Of a stretch of 19,344 nt of DNA, positions 14,202-19,344 are shown piece after piece. The DNA lies in contig CAZGQY010000067.1 of assembly GCA_964528035.1 (NCBI GenBank), positions 1 to 19,344 on the forward strand. The letters are read 5' to 3'. Within the stretch, counting starts at the first letter, position 1, and the number at the start of each line of letters is the position of its first letter. A program made the translations under genes and the position numbers. A model generated the notes under the pieces. The model had not been told where the DNA came from. It saw only the letters and a list, made by a program, of their open reading frames with translations, and did not search any database. The DNA is from CAZGQY01 sp964528035. Lineage in GTDB: Bacteria > Pseudomonadota > Gammaproteobacteria > Methylococcales > UBA1147.

Positions 14202-15479
14202 GTGACCAAGGGGGCGAGAGTAGTGGGCGAAGATAACACCGGCATTGAAACAATAAACGAGACGAATACTTCTCAACAGACGATCACTGTGCCCAAAAAA
14301 GATAAAAGTGGTCTATTTGCGACCGTAATTATAATTCTTGTGCTGATACTCTCGGGAGTAGGCTATTTTTTCCTCCAGCAGTTAAGATTCCAGCAGGTCG
14401 GTCTTGATGGTGAATTGGATCGTGAAGATAAGCAAATTCTTGAGATTGGCAAACAGATGACTAATTTGCAATCGCAGATGGGTACTATGCAATCGCAGAT
14501 GGCATCACTTCAGACCAGTATCGCCAATAGAGAAAGTAAATTTGAAAGGGAATTGGCAGAATTCAAAAGTCATCATGGTGGCAGGCTTGATGCGACGAAA
14601 GAGCAGCTACAGGAATCCATCGGTGGTATTCATACCTTGCTGGGACGGACCAGAGGTGATTGGATGGTTGCAGACGCCAGGTATTTATTAACCGTGGCAA
14701 ATCAGCGTTTGCATCTGGTTGGTGATGTAAAGACCAGTCTCGTTGCTTTGAAAGCAGCGGATGAACGCTTACGCGAAAGTGGAAATCCCGGTGTGTTTAA
14801 GGTGCGAGAATCCATCGCTCGGGAAATTACTGTTTTAAAAGAAATTGAGCCTTTGGATGTTGTTGGATTGTCTGTAAAAATCAGAATTTTGCAGGATCAA
14901 ATTGCCGGGTTACCGGTACTATTGCCGCATTCCGGTCAAGTAGCAAAAGAGACTCCAAAGGTTGTCGCAGAGAAAAAAGATCGCCAGATATCGAGTTTTG
15001 ACGACCTAATGGATGTTGTTAGCGATGATATTAGTGGATTGGTCGTGATGCGGCGAAGTAATAAAGCAGTGGATGCGGTGCTTACGCCTGATGAAGTCAG
15101 GCTGATTCGCGAGGAACTTAATGTCAAACTGGAGTTTCTTCGGATCGCAGTCATTCGGACAGATTCAAAGTTGTACATGGAGAGTTTGAATGATGCCGAA
15201 CAATGGTTGGCGGAGAATTTTCGAACCGATGCCGCAGAGACAAAGGCCTTTAAGGCTGATTTGGAAAAGCTGGCGGAAATTTCTTTAAAGGTGGATTATC
15301 CTGATATTAGCAAGTCGTTGAATCAACTTCAAAATGTAGCTAGTTTGAGAATTGAAAAAGATAAGGCGGGTGTAAAGCCCGCTACTAAAGTTGATAAATC
15401 CATTGTAAAACCCGCCGATAAAAATGATAAGTCGGGTGATGTGACGCCTGCGGATAACAAAGATGAGGTAGCGTCGTGA
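14202..15479 (+). CDS. hemX: HemX-like membrane-anchored protein
   Basis: This is a 425-aa inner-membrane protein of the HemX family. Some databases call this family uroporphyrinogen-III C-methyltransferase, but it lacks the SAM-methyltransferase fold and its role is unsettled. A polar N-terminus is followed by one membrane segment (about 38-57), a coiled coil (about 65-125, with repeated Q-S-Q-M units), a conserved helical domain (about 145-350, including W-M-V-A-D-A-R-Y-L-L and R-I-A-V-I-R-T-D), and a charged tail rich in K-P-A and D-K. The start may be the GTG at 14202 or the GTG at 14223, which has the better purine-rich Shine-Dalgarno. It overlaps hemY by 4 bases. Confidence 0.88.
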   Translation: MTKGARVVGEDNTGIETINETNTSQQTITVPKKDKSGLFATVIIILVLILSGVGYFFLQQLRFQQVGLDGELDREDKQILEIGKQMTNLQSQMGTMQSQMASLQTSIANRESKFERELAEFKSHHGGRLDATKEQLQESIGGIHTLLGRTRGDWMVADARYLLTVANQRLHLVGDVKTSLVALKAADERLRESGNPGVFKVRESIAREITVLKEIEPLDVVGLSVKIRILQDQIAGLPVLLPHSGQVAKETPKVVAEKKDRQISSFDDLMDVVSDDISGLVVMRRSNKAVDAVLTPDEVRLIREELNVKLEFLRIAVIRTDSKLYMESLNDAEQWLAENFRTDAAETKAFKADLEKLAEISLKVDYPDISKSLNQLQNVASLRIEKDKAGVKPATKVDKSIVKPADKNDKSGDVTPADNKDEVAS

Positions 15480-16738
15480 AAGCTCTTTTATATCTGGTTG
15501 TCGGATTGTTGGTCGCGGTGGGCGCCGCTTTTTATCTGCACCAAATATTATTCTCCAGTAATGATCCTGGCCATGTGCTGATTGGTTATGGCAATTCGAC
15601 TATGGAGACATCGTTGTACTTTGCCGTTATCGTTTTGATAGTTACATTTATAGTATTTTATTTAGCGTTAAAAATTGCTTTTTATTTCATACGTTTACCA
15701 AAACGAATGGGACAAAAAAAGCACCTTTCGTCGAGTGAACTTTCTCGCGACGATTTGGTTTCCGGTTTGGTGGATTCTGCCGAGGGTAACTGGGAGCAAG
15801 CAGAAAAAACCTTAATTCGTCATGCTGCGGATAGCGGTACCCCTTTAATGCATTATTTGACGGCAGCAAAGGCCGCTCAGTCCCGGGGTGCGTTTGAGAA
15901 ACGGGATGAATATTTGCAGTCTGCTCATGAAAGTACACCGGGTTCTGAGTTAACGGTTGGCCTGACAGAAGTCGAGCTACAGTTATCCGATAATCAATTT
16001 GATAAAGCACTGGATGGTCTCACAGCATTGCAGTCGCTTGCACCGGGGCATGCATCGGTTCTTCGTTTGCTTCATCAGACTTATCGTCATTTGGGAGATT
16101 GGCAGGCGATACACAAATTACTGCCGGATCTGCAAAAAAACAAAGCTTTAATGGAGGCTGAAATCAAATTATTGCAGACTGAGACTTATAGTGAATTACT
16201 TAAGGAAAGTGCCTCAACTAAAAATGTTGCCGCAATACAAAATATTTGGGCGGAAATACCTAAACACATCAAAAACGCACCAGGTATGTCGGCAATCTAT
16301 TATGCGGCAATGATTGAGGCAGGAGCGGGTATCGAAGTCGAAAGTCAGGTTCGCAAAGATCTGGATAAAAATTGGAATGAGACTTTGGTGGTGCTTTATG
16401 GCTGCATAGAATCCAAGAATGCGGCAAAGCAATTGACTGCTGCTGAATCGTGGTTGGGCGAACATCCTGATGATGCAATTTTGTTGAGAATGTTGGGTAA
16501 ATTGTGCTCTCGCGGAGAAAAAATGGATCAAGCCAAACAGTATTTGACTCGCAGTGTAGAGCTAGAACCCAGTGTCGATGCTTATCTCCATTTGGGTAAT
16601 TTATTGGCAGAGCAAGGCGATACAGATCAATCCAAAGACTGTTACAAACAAGGCTTATTATTCGCGTCCAATGAAATGGTTAGTCCAATAGAGGAGATGC
16701 AGGTTGTGCCTGATAATCCCCGTGAGGCGACGGCCTAA
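15476..16738 (+). CDS. hemY: HemY-like TPR membrane protein
   Basis: This 420-aa protein of the proteobacterial HemY family is a membrane-anchored tetratricopeptide protein, unrelated to the protoporphyrinogen oxidase also called HemY. Two membrane segments lie at about 3-25 and 46-72, with a conserved G-Y-G-N-x-x-x-E-T-S-L between them. TPR-like helical repeats follow from about 100 to the end, for example A-E-G-N-W-E-Q-A-E-K-x-L near 103 and D-A-Y-L-H-L-G-N-L-L-A-E-Q-G-D near the C-terminus. The GTG start lies inside the hemX stop region (GTGA), so the two are coupled. Family members are thought to assist heme-pathway enzyme organisation, but the mechanism is not established. Confidence 0.9.
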   Translation: MKALLYLVVGLLVAVGAAFYLHQILFSSNDPGHVLIGYGNSTMETSLYFAVIVLIVTFIVFYLALKIAFYFIRLPKRMGQKKHLSSSELSRDDLVSGLVDSAEGNWEQAEKTLIRHAADSGTPLMHYLTAAKAAQSRGAFEKRDEYLQSAHESTPGSELTVGLTEVELQLSDNQFDKALDGLTALQSLAPGHASVLRLLHQTYRHLGDWQAIHKLLPDLQKNKALMEAEIKLLQTETYSELLKESASTKNVAAIQNIWAEIPKHIKNAPGMSAIYYAAMIEAGAGIEVESQVRKDLDKNWNETLVVLYGCIESKNAAKQLTAAESWLGEHPDDAILLRMLGKLCSRGEKMDQAKQYLTRSVELEPSVDAYLHLGNLLAEQGDTDQSKDCYKQGLLFASNEMVSPIEEMQVVPDNPREATA

Positions 16739-16749
16739 ATTACCAATTC

Positions 16750-16770
16750 CGGGCGGGACACCCCCGCCCG
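16750..16770. terminator. GC-rich hairpin after hemY
   Basis: A perfect 8-bp GC-rich stem CGGGCGGG (16750-16757) / CCCGCCCG (16763-16770) with a 5-base loop starts 12 bases after the hemY stop. There is no T-run, so alone it would be a weak terminator; it may work with the next hairpin. Confidence 0.5.
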
Positions 16771-16778
16771 TCACTTGA

Positions 16779-16814
16779 ACAACTCGTGAGAGGAGAGTTC
16801 CTTTCACGAGTTGT
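16779..16814. terminator. bidirectional terminator between convergent genes
   Basis: A perfect 11-bp stem ACAACTCGTGA (16779-16789) / TCACGAGTTGT (16804-16814) with a 14-base loop sits between the ends of hemY (plus) and the DUF2780-like gene (minus). A TTTTT at 16826-16830 lies a little downstream on the plus side. Its place between convergent stops suggests it serves both directions. Confidence 0.6.
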
Positions 16815-16835
16815 GTTGTCATTAATTTTTACGGG

Positions 16836-17450
16836 TTACAGGCCTGTCAGCGCGCTGCCCAGCAGGTTTGCAACAGTTTCACCACCCTGAGTTTTTACAT
16901 AGTCCACTACAACCGGAACAAACTTTCCAACCATATCTGATGAAAGTCCAAGTTGCTTGAAGTTATCCACTAGCGATGCGGTATTCAACGCGTCGCCGAC
17001 AGAATCTCCTCCTAGACCACCGAGTCCCCCCGCCAGTCCACCTGCGGCTTCAGATTTCGGTGCAGCACCCAGCAATCCGTCCATTCCAGGAACGGCATCG
17101 GCAACACTCTGAAAATCTTCCGCTCCGAGTTTTTCTTTTGCGACATTAAACAAAGAACCCGCACCGCCCTCGGCCTGATCAGGAGTTACGCCCAATTTGC
17201 TGGTGAGAGAGTCGACTAACGATGGACTGCTAGTGTCCGCGGCGGCTTTAGCTGCGCTTCCTCCAACGGACTGGACCGGGTCGACTGCGACCGGTGCTGC
17301 AGGAGTAGCCGCTTCAGTTGCCCCTTTGGCCGCGTTCAATTCTCCATTGAGTGCGTCCATAAGCCCGCCTTCCGCGAATGCGACTGGAGTGCAGGTAAGA
17401 CAGACTATAGTGCTCATAGCCAAAATTCTGGGGTTTATCTGCGTATTCAT
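16836..17450 (-). CDS. secreted DUF2780-like protein (204 aa)
   Basis: The frame is open further upstream, but the true start is the ATG at 17450, because a strong GGAGG (17456-17460) precedes it and a signal peptide follows: M-N-T-Q, a hydrophobic core at about 9-24, and a likely cleavage after A-F-A (residue 26). The mature protein has an Ala/Pro/Gly-rich stretch (about 40-65), a helical part with L-T-S-K-L-G-V-T-P-D-Q-A and A-V-P-G-M-D-G-L-L-G-A, a Gly-rich linker (G-G-L-G-G-L-G-G, about 145-153), and a C-terminal F-V-P-V-V-V-D-Y-V block. These last features are typical of DUF2780 (VcgC/VcgE-like) proteins, whose role is unknown. It is convergent with hemY. Confidence 0.8.
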   Translation of the reverse strand: MNTQINPRILAMSTIVCLTCTPVAFAEGGLMDALNGELNAAKGATEAATPAAPVAVDPVQSVGGSAAKAAADTSSPSLVDSLTSKLGVTPDQAEGGAGSLFNVAKEKLGAEDFQSVADAVPGMDGLLGAAPKSEAAGGLAGGLGGLGGDSVGDALNTASLVDNFKQLGLSSDMVGKFVPVVVDYVKTQGGETVANLLGSALTGL

Positions 17451-17483
17451 AACAACCTCCTTGGTTGAGTTGATAATAAAGTG

Positions 17484-17499
17484 GGAGTTGAATAACTCC
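17484..17499 (-). promoter_or_regulatory. small hairpin in leader of the DUF2780-like gene
   Basis: GGAGTT (17484-17489) pairs with AACTCC (17494-17499) around a 4-base loop, 34 bases upstream of the start codon on the minus strand. It could fold in the 5' leader. No promoter is confidently identified beside it. Confidence 0.25.
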
Positions 17500-18486
17500 T
17501 GTTGAGGTGATATCAAACCAGTGGGTATTGGTTCCATTGCACCCAGTTCACAAAGAATGTACGGATTCATTGTTATCTGCCGCACATAGAGAAGCGATGT
17601 ACACTGCTCTACTGCTACGTATTGTGCGGGAATATCAAAATTGATTCCAGCGGGCAATAGTTTTTCGATCATGATTAAGATTCGGAAATATGAAATATCA
17701 TTCGGGGTTGATGATATCCTGATATTTCTGAATACTGTATGAATCTCTCGGGTTTAGATTCCGGGGGTGTGCGGTGGAGCATTCAAATTTTTAAGCTGTA
17801 CACCGAATGCTGGTGTAAAGATAGTTGTTGGTGCTGGGCAATCTGTTGGGTTCTATTTGTTCTGATGATTTATTAACGGTTTCTGGATGAACACTGTGTT
17901 GATACGGACGAGGTTGTTGTGCAACAGATTCATGAACCACAGGGATATTGGTGAAGTGATGCAAGTTATTAATTGAAAGGTCGTTTATTCGATCATCACT
18001 TTGAAGTGATTGCCTGGGAACGCTTTTGCTCCTGGTTCATGACTGCTCAGAGGTGGCTTGGATTTCATAGAACAGAGACACTGCATCTTTGACCTGATTT
18101 TGCTGTTGTTTAGATTGTCTTTTTTCTTGAAGTTTACGCAAAAATAGTGGAAAACTACCTCCATCAAAAGCCTGGTAATAATTCTTGTGACAAAAACCTC
18201 AATATAATCGCAGCCATTTTCTATAAAAAAATAGATCCTTTTTAAGGATTGTTTTACTGAGCAAGAAATTGTCGAAAGGCCGTGCTAAATCATCAGGGAA
18301 CTTAAGCATTGCTGAATATACAGATCCGTTTATTATGCCTGAAAGGTATGTTATCCAGTTTAGTATCACAAGGATAAAGTGCAGTTTTTTAGATGGTTGT
18401 CACTTTAACGGGAAGTCGATTAGAACCAAGCCCAAATGATGCTCCAAAGTGGTCATATCCAATTAAGGGGACGCTTTATATTAACG
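17500..18486. other. ~1-kb interval with no convincing gene
   Basis: No frame here looks coding. A minus-strand frame at 17985-18167 and a short Cys/Trp-rich plus-strand frame at 17739-17876 lack good Shine-Dalgarno sequences and recognisable products. The promoter of the DUF2780-like gene should lie in the left part. The nested inverted repeat at 17930-18042 is the main structure. I searched the right part for an attI or attC boundary of the cassette region and found none that I trust, and no integrase gene is present. Confidence 0.45.
17930..18042. repeat. nested inverted repeat
   Basis: Outer arms TCATGAACC (17930-17938) and GGTTCATGA (18034-18042) enclose AAGTGAT (17954-17960) / ATCACTT (17995-18001). 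The latter is followed by a second AAGTGAT (18004-18010), so two alternative inner stems compete. It could be a switching RNA structure or a foldback repeat. Nothing else identifies it. Confidence 0.45.
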
Positions 18487-18768
18487 ATGAAGAAGTTCGA
18501 TTTAATGAATGGTATTCCACATGCACACATAAAAGATGCCGTATTAAACACTGAAGGATTTTTTATAAAAAAACAGCAATCATTATTAATTGATAGTGAC
18601 AACAATAAATACATGTTCAACCTATTTGAGAATATAGATAATGATTATAGCTTTCCATTTAATATTAGAGCTACTGAAAAAAAGTCATTTTTTGGTAAGC
18701 TAATTATTTTTGGTATAGTAATATTTATCATCAATATCATTATAGATATTGCGCAATATGTTAGTTAA
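18487..18768 (+). CDS. small membrane protein, probable integron cassette ORF 1 (93 aa)
   Basis: I do not recognise the family. The product is 93 aa, lysine/asparagine/isoleucine-rich, with one hydrophobic segment near the C-terminus (about 69-88) that is almost entirely Ile/Phe/Val. I chose the ATG at 18487 (M-K-K-F-D); in-frame ATGs at 18436 and 18439 exist, with a purine-rich A-A-G-G-G-G-A between. Its AT content is clearly higher than that of the core genes to the left, a sign of foreign origin. Its stop lies 3 bases before an attC-like site, the typical cassette layout. Function unknown; coding status is plausible, not proven. Confidence 0.55.
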   Translation: MKKFDLMNGIPHAHIKDAVLNTEGFFIKKQQSLLIDSDNNKYMFNLFENIDNDYSFPFNIRATEKKSFFGKLIIFGIVIFIINIIIDIAQYVS

Positions 18769-18771
18769 AAA

Positions 18772-18861
18772 ATTTAACGAATCACTGCAGTAGACCCAGC
18801 AAAACGCCGTTTCGCTTCGCTGCACTCTGTATCGCGGGTCAACTAAGTTCAAGCGTTACCG
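18772..18861 (+). other. attC-like integron recombination site
   Basis: The site has the attC layout. A left core ATTTAAC (18772-18778) fits the consensus RYYYAAC. Left inner arm TAGACCC (18791-18797) pairs with right inner arm GGGTC then CTA (18836-18845), with a three-base bulge. The right end TTCAAGCGTTA is nearly identical to the end of the classic aadA attC and contains the GTT core (18855-18857). Outer arms TAACG (18775-18779) and CGTTA (18854-18858 region) pair. The base after the core deviates from GTTRRRY. The apex carries a T-T-C-G-C-T-T-C-G-C stretch often seen in attC loops. It lies between two small ORFs of one orientation, as in a cassette array. Confidence 0.68.
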
Positions 18862-18880
18862 GTGTAATGATTTATGCGAG

Positions 18881-19111
18881 ATGAGTGAGGCAGTGGTATA
18901 TATCGTATCTGTTATTTTCTTTGTTCTGTACTTTCTAATTGCGTATAGAGTAAGCAAGAGGGAAGGAATTAATATTTTGAGGGTTGCCTTCTTATTGGGT
19001 GTCAAACCAGATTCACCACTAACAAGAAGTGAGAAACTTCTTGTTTTGATCGCCGGTGTGTTGTTAGTCGGAATAACTGTAACCAATATCGATGCATCAA
19101 ATACCCCCTAA
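18881..19111 (+). CDS. small membrane protein, probable integron cassette ORF 2 (76 aa)
   Basis: This is an unrecognised 76-aa protein with two membrane segments (about 4-22 and 53-70) separated by a basic, polar loop (R-V-S-K-R-E-G and V-K-P-D-S-P-L-T-R-S-E-K). It starts 20 bases after the attC core, with only a weak purine stretch before the ATG, as is common for cassette genes. Its TAA stop is embedded in a CCCCTAAC (19105-19112) that reads like the left core of its own attC site, another cassette hallmark. The small two-helix design is often found in cassette-encoded proteins of unknown role. Confidence 0.6.
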   Translation: MSEAVVYIVSVIFFVLYFLIAYRVSKREGINILRVAFLLGVKPDSPLTRSEKLLVLIAGVLLVGITVTNIDASNTP

Positions 19112-19120
19112 CAATGCGTG
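19105..19120 (+). other. left half of a second attC-like site, interrupted
   Basis: CCCCTAACAATGCGTG (19105-19120) matches the start of an attC (YYYAAC core then AA). The expected right half with TTCAAGCGTTA is not found; intron-derived sequence begins at once. The half site and the truncated intron thus share a junction near 19113-19121. Confidence 0.45.
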
Positions 19121-19246
19121 ATGGGACTACTGCATAAGTGGCTCAATCGGCGAAGTGGACGGAAGAGTATCACTTGGGAACGACTTAAACGCTGTCTGAT
19201 TTTCGCCCTTTGCCGACTCCTGTGTGTTGTGCGAAGCCAGCGTTAA
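19113..19246 (+). pseudogene. 3' remnant of group II intron reverse transcriptase/maturase
   Basis: The frame from about 19113 to the TAA at 19244-19246 encodes about 41 residues from M-G-L-L-H-K. It contains K-W-L-N-R-R-S-G-R-K-S-I-T-W-E-R-L-K, the hallmark of the C-terminal end of group II intron-encoded proteins (usually L-N-R-R-S-x-R-x-S-x-x-W). The frame is closed upstream by the stop of cassette ORF 2, so the reverse-transcriptase, maturase and most other domains are missing. It is followed by a domain V-like hairpin. This is a 5'-truncated or rearranged intron copy; it cannot make an active enzyme alone. The ATG at 19121 is probably chance. Confidence 0.75.
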
Positions 19247-19307
19247 CCAGGGTATAGTGGTAGAGTCGATGAAATCATTGTTGACTGCGAAAGCGAGTGC
19301 AACCGAG

Positions 19308-19341
19308 GAGCCCCGTGAGGGAAAACTTCATGCGGCGATCT
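19308..19341 (+). ncRNA. group II intron domain V-like hairpin
   Basis: Exactly 34 bases, the canonical domain V length, form two strands around a GAAA tetraloop (19321-19324). It opens with GAGC, containing the catalytic AGC triad, and closes with GATCT. Pairing of the lower stem has one C-C mismatch and one G-A, so it may be slightly decayed or belong to a variant class. It lies 61 bases after the maturase stop, as expected for the end of domain IV. Domain VI and the intron 3' end lie beyond the window. Confidence 0.7.
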
Positions 19342-19344
19342 GTA

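Noticed and set aside
17451..17672. N-terminal extension of the DUF2780-like frame
   Set aside because: The strong GGAGG and signal peptide place the start at 17450; the extension has no ribosome site and would bury the signal peptide.
17739..17876. 45-codon Cys/Trp-rich plus-strand ORF with a hydrophobic end
   Set aside because: There is no Shine-Dalgarno, no homologue that I recognise, and chance ORFs of this size are expected.
17985..18167. 60-codon minus-strand ORF
   Set aside because: It overlaps the nested inverted repeat, has no ribosome site and no recognisable domain.
19105..19344. Classical class C-attC intron insertion
   Set aside because: Those introns insert in the attC bottom strand, giving the opposite maturase orientation, and here the 5' part is missing.
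1..19344. CRISPR arrays, rRNA and tRNA genes
   Set aside because: No regularly spaced direct repeats, rRNA motifs or tRNA cloverleaf sequences were seen in the window.

Overview
The window looks like a chromosomal segment of a gammaproteobacterium. The main reason is the gene order argH (divergent) / algZ-algR-hemC-hemD-hemX-hemY, which is the arrangement known from Pseudomonas and related lineages. Moderate GC, a ZnuD-like outer-membrane receptor and integron-type DNA at the right end agree with this. I cannot name a genus.

Left flank (1-2304) is accessory DNA. It holds two small type II toxin-antitoxin pairs, an Unstab_antitox/ParE-like pair at 183-694 and a HigB/HigA-like pair at 1046-1667. 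They sit among several strong inverted repeats (2-103, 1667-1785, 1835-1907, 1961-1992) and a clear rho-independent terminator (930-960).

A minus-strand block (2305-8383) follows. From right to left it carries a stand-alone cytoplasmic molybdopterin/[4Fe-4S] oxidoreductase, a PBP4-type D-Ala-D-Ala carboxypeptidase, and a small His/Cys-rich exported protein placed just upstream of a ZnuD-like TonB-dependent receptor. The last two probably form a zinc-uptake pair. Two palindromic repeat elements lie between genes here (4887-4984 and 8616-8825).

The core block (8833-16738) holds argH on the minus strand and, divergently, the algZ/algR sensor-regulator pair followed by heme/tetrapyrrole genes. 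hemC makes hydroxymethylbilane, hemD closes it to uroporphyrinogen III, and hemX and hemY encode membrane-anchored accessory proteins. Overlaps and tight spacing (algZ/algR 4 bp overlap, hemC/hemD 3 bp gap, hemX/hemY 4 bp overlap) suggest co-expression, with possible internal promoters before hemC and hemX. Two hairpins separate hemY from the convergent gene for a secreted DUF2780-like protein (16836-17450).

The right flank (17451-19344) is accessory. After about 1 kb with no convincing gene come two small AT-rich membrane-protein ORFs separated by a sequence with the layout of an integron attC site (18772-18861). The second ORF ends in the first half of another attC-like site. That site is broken by the 3' end of a group II intron: the last ~40 codons of the intron-encoded reverse transcriptase/maturase, then a 34-nt domain V-like hairpin at the window edge. 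No integrase is visible, so this is either the inner part of an integron array or an integrase-less attC cluster. This junction is the most interesting part of the window.
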